Shown here: in pieces, positions 34,958 to 43,965 of the stretch
How the letters are laid out: each line of letters begins with the position of its first letter
Position numbering within the stretch: the stretch's first letter is position 1
IMG/VR virus record: IMGVR_UViG_3300023174_000118
Span: 22,844 to 86,843 of that record
Reading direction: 5' to 3' (one strand)
Origin: a virus
DNA: 64,000 bases
Position numbers and translations under genes: made by a program
Notes under the pieces: generated by a model
Told to the model about the DNA's origin: nothing
Database searches by the model: none
The model's input: only the letters and a program-made list of their open reading frames with translations

Positions 34958-36426
34958 TAGCTCAACCCCGAACCAGATATAACAAAAACATTAGAGGCAA
35001 CACATAAAATACTTGTTAAGCCGTATTGGGATAATGTTCTATTTCCAAAGCTTGAAGTGCCTGCAAGTCTTAATGTTACACCGCTTCCTTGTGTTATAGT
35101 TTGGCTGGAGGATGAGTTGTTGTAAATCATAATATTATCACCTGAGCTAAATGTTGAAGAAGGAACTGTTACTCCACCTGTTGTGATGGAAACATGTTTA
35201 CCTACGTCTGCTAATGCTAGAGTATATGAGGCTGTCTGTGCATTCTGTGGAATTGTAGGTGGACCATAAATACCTTGAATTCCTTGAATTCCTTGAAGCC
35301 CAGTCAAATTATTATAAGGCTCAAACCATTGAGTTCCACTCCACACATAAAGTCTTGAATCTTCTGTATTTAGCCACGCTAGTCCTTGTAATGGAGAAAC
35401 TGGTGCTGTTGCACTTGTTATATAAGTTCCTTGGGTTCCAAGAATACCTTGGATTCCCTGCACACCCTGTGTGCCTTGAAAACCTTGTAGCCCTGTAACT
35501 CCTTGAGACCCTATAGATCCTTGTGTACCCTGTGCACCTTGCACACCCTGTGTGCCTTGAATACCTTGTAACCCTGTAACTCCTTGAGATCCTACAACCC
35601 CTTGAAGTCCCGTTGTTCCCTGTACACCAGATGCAAATGTAATTAAAACTAATTGATGATTATTTGGAAAACCAGTTACACCAATTCCACCTGCTCCAAT
35701 GTAGGAAACTGGAATTTGAACATAAGTATTATTTCCAATATCTGGTGTTCCAGTTATTTTAAATTGTTGATAATTATCAGAATTATTTGCATCTTGTACA
35801 TAAATTTTATCTTCTTGTTTTAATATTGCAAGAAATAAATCAATATCAATATTATCTGATGTTAAATGATTAACATATAAACTTGTTGCAGAAGTTTGAG
35901 TTGCATTATTCCATCTTAATTTTCCATCGGCTGGTTGTGAATTTGTTTGTGAGTTTGCATCTGCTTTGTAATTAAAATATGAAGAAGAGCTTCCACTAGC
36001 TCCTGTTATTCCTTGTACTCCCTGTGTTCCAGTTGCACCCTGCGCTCCTTGAATACCTTGAGTGCCTTGAATACCTAATAAACCTTGTGTACCTTGTACG
36101 CCTTGTGCACCTTGAAGACCTTGCACACCTTGTGTGCCTTGATTACCAAGCAATCCTTGAGTTCCTTGTGTACCCTGTGCACCTTGCACACCCTGTGTGC
36201 CTTGTATGCCAATTAATCCTTGAATACCAGTTGTGCCCTGTACTCCTTGAACTCCTTGTACGCCTTGTCTACCCTGAGTTCCTTGAGTTCCTTGAGTTCC
36301 TTGAGGACCTGGGTGTGTAGTTAAATAATCATCTATGTCTTGAGCTAGCAAACCCATGTCTCTTGGAACATCTGGAGACATGTCAAGAGTTGGATATCTA
36401 AAATTTTTAGCAGTACTGTTGCTCAT
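34957..36426 (-). CDS. Collagen-like tail fibre protein, Gly-X-Gln repeats
   Basis: 489 residues. A 39-residue head (MSNSTAKNFRYPTLDMS) is followed by 35 uninterrupted Gly-X-Y triplets (40-144) in which Y is mostly Gln and Pro occurs only once. A beta domain (about 150-260), a second run of about 22 triplets, the sequence PLQGLAWLNTEDSRLYVWSGTQWFEP and a C-terminal beta domain follow. Collagen-like stalks make rigid trimers in phage fibres. The ATG has no ribosome site and lies six bases after TGC-TATAAT. It heads the string 36426 to 31776. Confidence 0.85.
   Translation of the reverse strand: MSNSTAKNFRYPTLDMSPDVPRDMGLLAQDIDDYLTTHPGPQGTQGTQGTQGRQGVQGVQGVQGTTGIQGLIGIQGTQGVQGAQGTQGTQGLLGNQGTQGVQGLQGAQGVQGTQGLLGIQGTQGIQGAQGATGTQGVQGITGASGSSSSYFNYKADANSQTNSQPADGKLRWNNATQTSATSLYVNHLTSDNIDIDLFLAILKQEDKIYVQDANNSDNYQQFKITGTPDIGNNTYVQIPVSYIGAGGIGVTGFPNNHQLVLITFASGVQGTTGLQGVVGSQGVTGLQGIQGTQGVQGAQGTQGSIGSQGVTGLQGFQGTQGVQGIQGILGTQGTYITSATAPVSPLQGLAWLNTEDSRLYVWSGTQWFEPYNNLTGLQGIQGIQGIYGPPTIPQNAQTASYTLALADVGKHVSITTGGVTVPSSTFSSGDNIMIYNNSSSSQTITQGSGVTLRLAGTSSFGNRTLSQYGLTSILCVASNVFVISGSGLS
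35995..36309 (-). repeat. Tandem Gly-X-Gln coding repeats
   Basis: A 9-bp periodic block coding 35 Gly-X-Y triplets in the fibre gene. Its plus strand reads as repeated ccttg units. A second block in the same gene covers about 35430-35630. Such DNA is prone to change length by slippage or recombination, which would alter stalk length. Confidence 0.8.
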
Positions 36427-36432
36427 TTTTAT

Positions 36433-36441
36433 ATTATAGCA
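36433..36441 (-). promoter_or_regulatory. Extended -10 promoter, leaderless start of a fibre operon
   Basis: TGC-TATAAT on the minus strand, six bases before the ATG of the collagen-like gene. No ribosome site is present. The 91-base gap in front of the gene holds no other gene. Confidence 0.7.
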
Positions 36442-36517
36442 TTATCGAGATTATAAGCCTTTTATATAAGACTAACTACAATGCCATTCCTTTCATTAAA
36501 ATTAATGGTAAAACTGA

Positions 36518-37189
36518 CTATTTAACCCAGATCATCCCTACATCTGCTGTTTGTCTAAGATTATACTCTAGCCACCCGCCGTTTTCCCAATCATTTTTAG
36601 TATCCTCAATCCAAGCGGGCAAAGTATCAAACAAAGACATAGAGCGATATTCTGCAGGCTCTACTAAATGATCAGTAATATACTGAAGAGCAAACTCTGT
36701 ATAACCATTAATTTCTTTAAGACGTTTTAATTGTTCTACGTGTTGATCTAAAGTAAATAAACTCCATTCAAAACATAATTGTTTTGGCTTGCAAGTCATT
36801 CCGTTAAACACTTGAGACTCTGCACCTTCAACATCTATTTTAACTAAATCTGGTAATCCATATTTTTCTACAAGCCTGTCTATTGTGCAAGTAGTAGCAT
36901 TAATAGTTCTAAATTCTTTTCCTTTATATAAAGCGTTTTCTCCAGTAAGCCATGACTTTTCTATTGTAGAAAGGCCATCTTCTACACATTCATAAAATTC
37001 AATCTTTTTACCATTAGAATCAGATACGGCATACTTAAGCGGAATAACCTTTTGGTCATTCTTAAAATTATTATAAAGCATATAAAACATTTTTGGGGCG
37101 GGCTCTAAAGCAATTATTTTATCAAATCCTTTTTGAAGTCCTGCATATACTGCATCTCCTCTATTAGCACCAATATCAAATAATAACAT
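36518..37189 (-). CDS. FkbM-family methyltransferase
   Basis: 223 residues. Class I SAM methyltransferase motifs: LLFDIGANRGDAV (2-14, SAM-binding loop), KIIALEPAPKMF (24-35), LPDLVKIDVEGAESQVF (about 113-129), which is the FkbM hallmark. FkbM enzymes O-methylate sugars and similar hydroxyl groups. It overlaps the TPR gene by 14 nt and follows a GH130-like gene, so the three form one unit. A likely target is a glycan on fibres or the host surface; this is inference. Confidence 0.9.
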   Translation of the reverse strand: MLLFDIGANRGDAVYAGLQKGFDKIIALEPAPKMFYMLYNNFKNDQKVIPLKYAVSDSNGKKIEFYECVEDGLSTIEKSWLTGENALYKGKEFRTINATTCTIDRLVEKYGLPDLVKIDVEGAESQVFNGMTCKPKQLCFEWSLFTLDQHVEQLKRLKEINGYTEFALQYITDHLVEPAEYRSMSLFDTLPAWIEDTKNDWENGGWLEYNLRQTADVGMIWVK

Positions 37190-37748
37190 TTTTACCCATT
37201 TTTTCTAAATTATATCTGACTGTATTCTTGTAATCTTCTCTTATATCTTGTTGTAATAATTGAGTAAAGATATTTAATGATTCATCTTCTCTTCCTATCC
37301 ACCATCCCGATACAGCTTTTTCAAAAGATAAAACATACATTCCAGGAAAATCTACATCTACTGGTAAAGGATCCATATCTTGATTAAACATTAATCCTAT
37401 TTCAGCAAATGTATATGACTCCTGCCATTTTTGTGATCTTTCATAAAACCTAGACATTAAAAAGTATGCTTCTGGTCTGTTGGGTAAATATTGTATTGCT
37501 TGTAGTATTACGTTGCTTACTGTATGTTCCCGCCCAGACTGGTCTTCAAAGCAATGAGACATTCTTAACAATGAAGCATATACTATTTCTGGATGAGTCT
37601 CATGACCATATTCTGCTGCTCTTAAATAAAATGAAACGGCAGAAGCAGTTTGTCCTAATTGCTCATACTTAATGGCAATATTAAAGTTATGTTCTGGATT
37701 AAGCATATCATGAGAAACAGTCTCAATTAATTCTTCAATTGAATTCAT
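37176..37748 (-). CDS. TPR-repeat protein linked to sugar-modifying genes
   Basis: 190 residues. At least three tetratricopeptide-like helix pairs: FNIAIKYEQLGQTASAVSFYLRAAEYG (24-50 region), PEIVYASLLRMSHCFED, and RPEAYFLMSRFYERSQKWQESYTFAEIGL. TPRs bind proteins; here it probably holds the methyltransferase or a glycosyltransferase. Such TPR halves are often found in front of glycosyltransferase domains in phages. It overlaps both neighbours by 14 bases. No enzyme motif is seen. Confidence 0.82.
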   Translation of the reverse strand: MNSIEELIETVSHDMLNPEHNFNIAIKYEQLGQTASAVSFYLRAAEYGHETHPEIVYASLLRMSHCFEDQSGREHTVSNVILQAIQYLPNRPEAYFLMSRFYERSQKWQESYTFAEIGLMFNQDMDPLPVDVDFPGMYVLSFEKAVSGWWIGREDESLNIFTQLLQQDIREDYKNTVRYNLEKMGKNVII

Positions 37749-38745
37749 TTAGTAAAGCTTCCGCTATCATCTCTTCAACTACAATATTTGGCACCTTAAG
37801 CACAAATGCTGCATTGTCTTGAAATCCAAAAGATATCAATAAGTCATTATTGTATACTGCTGCTCCTGCAGCAAATTCAATACGTGCATCTAAAAATGAA
37901 AATGCTTTGTGAGACATTCCAACAAGATTTAAATCGTCATCCCATACACATAGTCTGTGACGATATACACCATCTTTTTGACTAAGGTAGTTATTAAATA
38001 AGTTTGCCTCATGGGTTATAGATAGATATAGATTATTCCAGCGAATTAGTTGGCTTCCGCCTCTTTGATCAGCAGGAACTTTTATATTCTCAGTATGAGA
38101 TATTTGATCACATCTGGCGGGAAGATCTGGATAAGTTCTTACAATCTCTGCTGGAGAAGTCCATTTAACAAAATGATAGGGCTTGTCTAATATTGGATAC
38201 CAATTCTTTTCACAGTATGAATCATCTTTCCCAGGAGCTGGTATTCTAATACGGGATACTTCTTTTGCAGACCAATTAGATTTATCTAATTCTATCTTGC
38301 ATAATTCCATTCTGCCCACGCCATTTGTTGTTGTATCTCTTCTTACTCCGATACAATAATAGTCCCCGTCCCATTGAACAAGGCGGGCATCCTCAAGACC
38401 TACAAACTCCCATAAAGGTTCTACATCTAATTTACTAGTATCAATAACAGTATGATCTGTCATTACAAGGTCTTTATCTAATCTAACAATATAATTAGTT
38501 GTACGCAAATGCATATCTTTTTCTGGATGTAGATATGATAATGGTCCCCATCTTGATGGAAACTTTTGAGTATTTTCAGAATGATATAGAGTATAATTTA
38601 CATGTCTAAGGTTGACTAGTATTTCTCCGTCATTATCTACAAAGATGGAAGGATTCATTAATCCAGTCCCAGATGTAAGACCTTTAGATATAACTAATGG
38701 CGCTAATTTACCGCCGTTGGACACGGCTCTTTGGACTAGGTTCAT
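37735..38745 (-). CDS. GH130/DUF377-like glycoside-processing enzyme
   Basis: 336 residues. A five-bladed propeller pattern: TGLMNPSIFVDNDGEILVNLR near 30-50, then EFVGLEDARLVQWDGDYYCIGVRRD (the EDxR motif typical of GH130 and related families), NWYPILDKPYHFVKWTSP and GGSQLIRWNNLYLSITHE. GH130 enzymes phosphorolyse beta-mannosides; related phage proteins are of unknown use. The gene opens the three-gene sugar unit under a leaderless promoter with a recognisable -35 box. The exact substrate cannot be given. Confidence 0.85.
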   Translation of the reverse strand: MNLVQRAVSNGGKLAPLVISKGLTSGTGLMNPSIFVDNDGEILVNLRHVNYTLYHSENTQKFPSRWGPLSYLHPEKDMHLRTTNYIVRLDKDLVMTDHTVIDTSKLDVEPLWEFVGLEDARLVQWDGDYYCIGVRRDTTTNGVGRMELCKIELDKSNWSAKEVSRIRIPAPGKDDSYCEKNWYPILDKPYHFVKWTSPAEIVRTYPDLPARCDQISHTENIKVPADQRGGSQLIRWNNLYLSITHEANLFNNYLSQKDGVYRHRLCVWDDDLNLVGMSHKAFSFLDARIEFAAGAAVYNNDLLISFGFQDNAAFVLKVPNIVVEEMIAEALLNEFN

Positions 38746-38751
38746 CTACTG

Positions 38752-38781
38752 ATTATATCTTATTCAGTAGGGTTTTGTAAA
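38752..38781 (-). promoter_or_regulatory. Promoter of the sugar-modifying trio
   Basis: -35 TTTACA (38781-38776), 18-bp spacer and -10 TATAAT (38757-38752) on the minus strand. The -10 ends six bases before the ATG at 38745, so the mRNA should be leaderless. It lies mostly in the 3' end of the 96-residue gene. Confidence 0.72.
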
Positions 38782-39050
38782 GACACCTGTGCAGCAAGTG
38801 CTGCAATTTCTTCTTGAGTTAATCCTGCTGCAATTAATTTATCATTTGCTGCTTGAGCTGGATCAATTTCAACAGGTTCTGGTTGTACAAATTTACCTGT
38901 TTCTTCATCATATGTCCAGCCAATTCCTGCTGGATTTTCAGATGTATATTCAATTAAAGTTGCATGTAAAACATTTGATGCATCTTCTACATCATCTGCA
39001 ACTATTACATTACTTACTGTGTTGCCACTCATTACTGCATATGTTCCCAT
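38760..39050 (-). CDS. Small fibre-associated protein
   Basis: 96 residues. MGTYAVMSGNTVSNVIVADDVEDASNV, then YTSENPAGIGWTYDEETGKF and an acidic helix EEIAALAAQVSLQ. This pattern (a strand with N-V-I-V-A-D and NPAGIGxxYD) is common in small phage proteins next to fibre genes, possibly fibre chaperones or tail-fibre tip pieces. It lies after the glycine-rich gene array. AAGGAG precedes the ATG. Confidence 0.75.
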   Translation of the reverse strand: MGTYAVMSGNTVSNVIVADDVEDASNVLHATLIEYTSENPAGIGWTYDEETGKFVQPEPVEIDPAQAANDKLIAAGLTQEEIAALAAQVSLQNPTE

Positions 39051-39059
39051 TTTATCTCC

Positions 39060-39920
39060 TTAGTAGTATAAATAAACAATTCCGTTTCCGCCAGTTCCTG
39101 ATGTGCCGTTAGCAGGACAAGCACCGCCTCCGCCACCGCCTGCGCCGCCGTTGCCTGCAGTTGTTCCTAAAGCATTAGATCCAACACCCGTAAAACCGCC
39201 TCCGCCGCCGCCTGCTCCAAAACCTGCTCCTGTGCCTGATGAACTAGTACCGCCTGCGCCGCCTCTTCCTGATCCTCCAGCGCCGCCAGTTCCTAATCCT
39301 GATGCTGTTAATGCGCCTCCACCGCCTCCGACAAGTCCTGAACCGCCTGCTCCAGCATTACCATTACCAATATTGCCACCACCGCCACCGCCTGAAGCAC
39401 CAGAACCACCTGCAATAGGTGTTGCGCCACTTGTTACTGCATTTCCACCTCCGCCTGCATAACTATTTCCACCATTACTGCCACCAGGTGCTCCTGTGTA
39501 AGAAGTGCCTCCACCTGTTGAGCCACCTGTTCCGCCTCCGCCTCCGCCTCCGCCAGTTCCTACTGATCCAATAGGTGTAATTGATCCTTGACCACCAGCA
39601 CCTCCGCCACCAATAACCATTCCATAAACACTTGGACTACCAGCATTAGAACCCACAGAAGCCGTACCACCTGCACCGCCAGTTCCAACAGTTACTGTGT
39701 TAGAAATATAAGTCCACCCAGCAGAATATCCTCCTGCGCCGCCGCCACCTGCTCCAGTGACTGCATATCCTCCACCGCCGCCGCCGCCAATGCAAATTGC
39801 ATAAACTCTATTAATTCCTGCGGGAATGGTAACAGGACCTGATATAGTAAAAGTTTGTTGCAACTTTAAACCATAAGGTGAGTCGCTAAACTTTGAATTT
39901 GAATATATATCTACGCTCAT
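39060..39920 (-). CDS. Glycine-rich adhesin-like protein, group B
   Basis: 286 residues; last of five in a row. Head MSVDIYSNSKFSDSPYGLKLQ is of the 'IYxNSxFxDSPYGLKLQ' type (group B). A conserved strand region VTIPAGINRVYAICIGGGGGGG leads into a long Gly-rich body with clusters GGGGGGGGT, ending GNGIVYLYY. Such bodies fold as polyglycine-II bundles in S16-type fibre tips. GGAG stands before the ATG. The protein has very few charged residues. Probably a fibre tip or host receptor binding part. Confidence 0.85.
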   Translation of the reverse strand: MSVDIYSNSKFSDSPYGLKLQQTFTISGPVTIPAGINRVYAICIGGGGGGGYAVTGAGGGGAGGYSAGWTYISNTVTVGTGGAGGTASVGSNAGSPSVYGMVIGGGGAGGQGSITPIGSVGTGGGGGGGGTGGSTGGGTSYTGAPGGSNGGNSYAGGGGNAVTSGATPIAGGSGASGGGGGGNIGNGNAGAGGSGLVGGGGGALTASGLGTGGAGGSGRGGAGGTSSSGTGAGFGAGGGGGGFTGVGSNALGTTAGNGGAGGGGGGACPANGTSGTGGNGIVYLYY

Positions 39921-39947
39921 GTTATCTCCATTTTATATCTTATTATA

Positions 39948-40868
39948 TCAGTAAAATAGGTAAAGTATACCTGCTCCACCTGATGAACCACCACCGCCGC
40001 CGCCTGCACCGCCGCCGCCAAGACCGCCAGTACCGCCAGAGGCACCTGATGCGTTAATACCATTGCCAGCGATTCCAGCACCGCCACCGCCTGCACCCAG
40101 TCCAATTCCTGATGTACCTGTGCCACCAGTAGTTATTGCCCCAGTTAAAATGTTTATTCCGTTACCACCGTTACCGCCTGTACGAATTCCCGTTGTTGAA
40201 GAAGCACGACCGCCACCGCCGCCTGCCAAACCTGACCCACCATTACCGCCTGTATTGGTTTGACTTCCTGGAAAATATGTTGAACCGCCTCCGCCTCCAG
40301 AGATTCCATCCCCACCATTACCCGCCGTTGCTACTGCGTTTGTTCCACCACCGCCACTACCACCACTACCGCTATTTATTATAGTCACTACGTTTGCTGT
40401 TACGGCTGCTCCACCAGGCATACCCCAATAATTTGTAGCGCCTGCTCCTGAATTAGCATCTGGTAATCCTCCTGATCCTCCACCGCCAAGAAATGCTCCG
40501 CCGCCTTGACCACCTCCGCCACCGCCTGCTATTATGTTTCCATATTGTGTGTATCCTCCGCTAGTCTGTGTTCCTCCACCTGAACCTACAACACAAGAAG
40601 AAACTGCAATAGTCCAACCCCAAGCAATTCCACCTGCTCCACCTGGCGAATTACCACTAGCTCCGCCGCCGCCGCCTGCTGCGATAGCATAAACAAATGT
40701 AATATTGGCGGGAATTGTAACAGATCCGCTAGATGTAATTACTTGTTGACATTTTAATCCATAAGGATTTACAAAAGATGTAAATGATGTAGGAGTATTA
40801 CTACTATTAGCAGTATGCCAATTAGACACTTGTGTGCCTGATTTATTTTTTCCAAATACATTTGTCAT
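39948..40868 (-). CDS. Glycine-rich adhesin-like protein, group A
   Basis: 306 residues. Group A head: MTNVFGKNKSGTQVSNWH (motif SGxQVSxW) followed by YGLKCQQVITSSGSVTIPANITFVYAIA. The body keeps AWGWTIAVSSCVVGSGG, YWGMPGG, GDGISGGGGG, GNGINILTG and ends GAGILYLFY. A Cys sits in the YGLKCQQ strand where the paralogues have Leu. A possible promoter box (TGA-TATAAT) for the next gene lies in the gap after it. Confidence 0.85.
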   Translation of the reverse strand: MTNVFGKNKSGTQVSNWHTANSSNTPTSFTSFVNPYGLKCQQVITSSGSVTIPANITFVYAIAAGGGGGASGNSPGGAGGIAWGWTIAVSSCVVGSGGGTQTSGGYTQYGNIIAGGGGGGQGGGAFLGGGGSGGLPDANSGAGATNYWGMPGGAAVTANVVTIINSGSGGSGGGGTNAVATAGNGGDGISGGGGGSTYFPGSQTNTGGNGGSGLAGGGGGRASSTTGIRTGGNGGNGINILTGAITTGGTGTSGIGLGAGGGGAGIAGNGINASGASGGTGGLGGGGAGGGGGGSSGGAGILYLFY

Positions 40869-40877
40869 ACATACTCC

Positions 40878-41798
40878 TTAATAATAAAGATAAAGAATTC
40901 CTGCTCCACCTGCTCCGCCAACAGTATTTCCACCACCACCTCCGCCGCCGCCTGCGCCGCCATTACCTCCAGTATAACCTACTCCATTTAAACCATTGCC
41001 AGCTGTGCCACAACCGCCGCCGCCAGAGCCAGCTACGCCAAACAATGAGCCTACTCCGCCTAATGCGGTTACACCTTTTTGAATATTAAAACCATTTCCT
41101 CCAAAACCACCTGGTCGAGTGGCCGTGCCTGCACCTGCACCGCCGCCTACTAAACCACTACCTCCGTTTTTACCATTATTACCTCCTGCGCCCCCGCCTG
41201 ATATGCCATCTCCGCCATTACCTAAACCTCCGCCGCCTCCTGCGCTACCTGCGCTACCATTTGGCGATGTCGTTATATTTCCATTAACGCCGCCAGGTAT
41301 TCCCCAATAATTAGTGCTACCTGAAGCACCATTTGCACCACCCTGACCACTGCTGCAGCCGCCACCGCCGCCGCCTAAAAAACCACCACCTGCACTATCA
41401 ATACCATTATATCCGCCTTGACCACCACCGCCAGAAATTATATTACCGTATTGCGTATAACCGCCACGACCAGGAGCAATTGAAGTAGATACCCCAGCAA
41501 TTCCGCCTGCAGCAACAATACAAGATGAGCTTGAAAGAGTCCAACCCCAAGCAACGCCGCCTGCACCACCGCCTGCACCACCATACCATCCGCCGCCGCC
41601 TCCTCCGCCTATGCAAATTGCATATACAAAAGTAATGTCGGCAGGAATTGTAACAGAACCAGTAGATGTAATTACCTGTTGAAGTTTTAACCCATAAGGA
41701 GTTATAAAAGATGTATTTATTGCTGGGGTATATGTATCATTTTGAGCCCATTGTGATACTTGAGAGCCTGATAATCCACGTTCAAATGAGTTAGCCAT
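40878..41798 (-). CDS. Glycine-rich adhesin-like protein, group A
   Basis: 306 residues. Head MANSFERGLSGSQVSQWAQ, then YGLKLQQVITSTGSVTIPADITFVYAICIGG. It carries the shared landmarks AWGWTLSSSSCIVAAGG, YWGIPGG, GDGISGGGAGG, GSGLVGGGAG, GNGFNIQKGV and the end GAGILYLYY. Close to the 39948 copy in length and landmark order but different in its loops, as expected for paralogues that differ in binding specificity. Confidence 0.85.
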   Translation of the reverse strand: MANSFERGLSGSQVSQWAQNDTYTPAINTSFITPYGLKLQQVITSTGSVTIPADITFVYAICIGGGGGGGWYGGAGGGAGGVAWGWTLSSSSCIVAAGGIAGVSTSIAPGRGGYTQYGNIISGGGGQGGYNGIDSAGGGFLGGGGGGCSSGQGGANGASGSTNYWGIPGGVNGNITTSPNGSAGSAGGGGGLGNGGDGISGGGAGGNNGKNGGSGLVGGGAGAGTATRPGGFGGNGFNIQKGVTALGGVGSLFGVAGSGGGGCGTAGNGLNGVGYTGGNGGAGGGGGGGGNTVGGAGGAGILYLYY

Positions 41799-41813
41799 TT
41801 ATACCCCTCCTTT

Positions 41814-42644
41814 TTAATAATATAGGTAAACAACACCGTTACCGCCTGAGCCAGCAGTACCACCAGTAGAGGCACCGCCTCCACCACCACCGCCTGAACC
41901 ACCATTACCGCCATTGTTAGCAGAAGCATTTGCGCCAGCGCCTGTGTAACCTGCTCCGCCACCACCACCGCCAAAACCTGTTCCTGTTCCTGATGAGCCA
42001 GTTCCACCAGCGTAGAAATCTCCAGTTCCACCAGCACCGCCTGTGCCTGTTCCTGCTGTTCCTGCTGCTCCACCGCCACCACAAATAAGTCCACGACCGC
42101 CAGCACCAGCAGTTTGAGTTCCTGTTGTAGTTGCTGAACCACCACCGCCGCCAGTATTTACACCTGCTGCACCAGCAGTACTGTTAGCACTCGGGCCACT
42201 TGCATAGCCAATTTGGCTTTGACCAGTATTTGGCGCACCTGTGTAAGAAATACTATTTGAGGAGGAAGCACCACCGCCGCCACCGCCTAATGTTGAATTT
42301 TGTCCACCTGTACCACCAGCAGCCATCACCATTCCATAAATTGATGAACCGCCGTTTGCACCAGCAGCCGCAGATGATGAACCAGTACCACCTGCGCCAA
42401 CAGTTACGGAAGTTGAAACATAAGTCCAGCCAGCAGAATATCCTCCTGCTCCACCACCACCACCACCGCCTGTAGCCTGTGTGCTTCCAGCACCACCACC
42501 ACCAATTACAATTGCATAAACTCTTTGAATACCAGCAGGAATATCTGTGATTGATGTTGTTCCTGTTGCGGTAATTGTGCGTTGCAGTTTGAGTCCATAA
42601 GGTGAATCGGTAAATTGTGAATTGCTATAAATTGATGCGCTCAT
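41814..42644 (-). CDS. Glycine-rich adhesin-like protein, group B
   Basis: 276 residues. Head MSASIYSNSQFTDSPYGLKL, close to the 39060 copy. Landmarks: IPAGIQRVYAIVIGGGGAG, GGYSAGWTYVSTSVTVGAGG, YTGAPNTGQSQIGYASG, GRGLICGGGGAAG and end GNGVVYLYY. The 'SAGWTYVS' and 'YTGAP' landmarks mark group B, in contrast to 'AWGWT' and 'YWGIPGG' of group A. It follows a group A gene by 15 bases. Confidence 0.85.
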   Translation of the reverse strand: MSASIYSNSQFTDSPYGLKLQRTITATGTTSITDIPAGIQRVYAIVIGGGGAGSTQATGGGGGGGAGGYSAGWTYVSTSVTVGAGGTGSSSAAAGANGGSSIYGMVMAAGGTGGQNSTLGGGGGGASSSNSISYTGAPNTGQSQIGYASGPSANSTAGAAGVNTGGGGGSATTTGTQTAGAGGRGLICGGGGAAGTAGTGTGGAGGTGDFYAGGTGSSGTGTGFGGGGGGAGYTGAGANASANNGGNGGSGGGGGGGASTGGTAGSGGNGVVYLYY

Positions 42645-42653
42645 AATTATCTC

Positions 42654-43553
42654 CTAGTAGAAAAGGTAAAGTATTCCTGCGCCGCCTGAGCCAGCAGTAC
42701 CACCAGTTCCAGCACCGCCTCCACCGCCACCGCCAAGACCGCCAGCACCACCATTATTTGCAGAAGCCGCAGTTCCATTACCTGCAATACCAGCACCGCC
42801 TCCACCTGCGCCGTTTGAGTTTGTTCCAGTAGTACCTGCTCCACCAGTTGTTTGTGCGCCAGTTAGGATATTTATTCCAGTACCACCTGAGCCACCTGTG
42901 CGAGTGTTTGAACTACTTTGTCCAGCAGCGCCACCGCCACCGACTAAACCTGAACCACCATTACCGCCCGTTGAGGTTCCAGTAGAAACTTGGCAAAAAG
43001 CGCCACCGCCTCCTGAAATTCCATTTCCCCCATTACCTCCTGCAACTCCAGCGGTAGTTGAAAAAAAACCTGAACCACCACCAGCACCATTTCCTCCATT
43101 GAGGTTGGTTCCACCTCCAGCACTACCACCTGGTATTCCCCAATAATTTGTTCCAGCACCGCCAGTACCACTTGCTCCAGCACCAAGAAATGAATTACCA
43201 CCACCACCGCCAGTAATAATGTTTCCATAGCGTGTATAATTACCACTACCTGATGAGCCACCAGCACCAACTATGCAAGTTGAGTTTGCTAAAGTCCAAC
43301 CCCAAGCAACTCCACCTGCTCCGCCACCATAACTGCTGCCACCACCGCCACCACCGCCAACTGCAATAGCGTAAACAAATGTAACTCCAGCAGGGATTGT
43401 TACTGATGTTGTTCCAGCGTTGATTGTCTGTTGTAAGCGCAATCCGTAAGGAAGAACAAAATGAGTATTAGATAAAGATGTTGATGCAGGAGAAGATGGG
43501 TGCCAATCGCTGACTTGTGAACTTACTTCGCCTCTAGGTAGATATTGATGCAT
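42654..43553 (-). CDS. Glycine-rich adhesin-like protein, group A
   Basis: 299 residues; first of the five-gene array. Head MHQYLPRGEVSSQVSDWHPSS, then YGLRLQQTINAGTTSVTIPAGVTFVYAIAVGG, so it has a small insertion before the strand. Landmarks AWGWTLANSTCIVGAGG, YWGIPGG, GNGISGGGG, GTGINILTGA and end GAGILYLFY. A GGGG-type ribosome site precedes the ATG. Confidence 0.85.
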   Translation of the reverse strand: MHQYLPRGEVSSQVSDWHPSSPASTSLSNTHFVLPYGLRLQQTINAGTTSVTIPAGVTFVYAIAVGGGGGGGSSYGGGAGGVAWGWTLANSTCIVGAGGSSGSGNYTRYGNIITGGGGGNSFLGAGASGTGGAGTNYWGIPGGSAGGGTNLNGGNGAGGGSGFFSTTAGVAGGNGGNGISGGGGAFCQVSTGTSTGGNGGSGLVGGGGAAGQSSSNTRTGGSGGTGINILTGAQTTGGAGTTGTNSNGAGGGGAGIAGNGTAASANNGGAGGLGGGGGGGAGTGGTAGSGGAGILYLFY

Positions 43554-43563
43554 ATTCTACCCC

Positions 43564-43926
43564 TTATGCTATACGATTTACGTAACCTGAAATTGTAACT
43601 ACGTTAGTTGTACCAGCATATGCATATACTGAAGTTGCTGCTGATCCAGTTCCCGTCAAAATTAATCCAGGGACAATAAGCGTCAGACCTGATTGTGAGG
43701 GGACCGTAATTTTAATATCATTATTTGGTGAAGTTGTTCCACCATATTGAATAGTTAAAAGCACAGCTGAAGAAGATGAGTTATAGGCATAAAGCCAGAC
43801 CTCATCAAGGACAGTTGCAGAAATTCCAGTTGCATGGATTGTTGTACCTGTAGAAGCTGTTGCCGCTACTAAAATCGGGGCTCCTAAAGAGCCGCCTGAG
43901 AGTTGCTGTTTGCTATAAGTTGCCAT
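43564..43926 (-). CDS. Small tail-associated beta protein
   Basis: 120 residues. MATYSKQQLSGGSLGAPILV, then WLYAYNSSSSAVLLTIQYGG and TVPSQSGLTLIVPGLIL: a compact beta-sandwich. It resembles the 101-residue protein at 31437-31742 in plan. It stands between a 724-residue fibre gene and the five-gene glycine-rich array and has its own promoter box and ribosome site (AAGGAG), so it may be made in larger amounts than the fibres. Confidence 0.72.
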   Translation of the reverse strand: MATYSKQQLSGGSLGAPILVAATASTGTTIHATGISATVLDEVWLYAYNSSSSAVLLTIQYGGTTSPNNDIKITVPSQSGLTLIVPGLILTGTGSAATSVYAYAGTTNVVTISGYVNRIA

Positions 43927-43949
43927 TTATATCTCCTTGTTATTTATAT

Positions 43950-43958
43950 AGTATACCA
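43950..43958 (-). promoter_or_regulatory. Extended -10 promoter before the five-gene adhesin array
   Basis: TGG-TATACT on the minus strand, ending 23 bases before the ATG at 43926, in the gap after the 724-residue fibre gene. The leader keeps the ribosome site AAGGAG. Confidence 0.6.
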
Positions 43959-43965
43959 TTATTTA

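Noticed and set aside
35430-36309. CRISPR-like regular repeats
   Set aside because: The period is 9 bp, in frame, and codes Gly-X-Gln triplets; there are no unique spacers between identical repeats.
39103-39462. Proline-rich plus-strand frames opposite the glycine-rich genes (also at 40063, 41119, 42898, 53284 and 54159)
   Set aside because: They are mirror images of GGN codons (CCN on the other strand). They have no ribosome sites, and each lies wholly inside a well-supported minus-strand gene.
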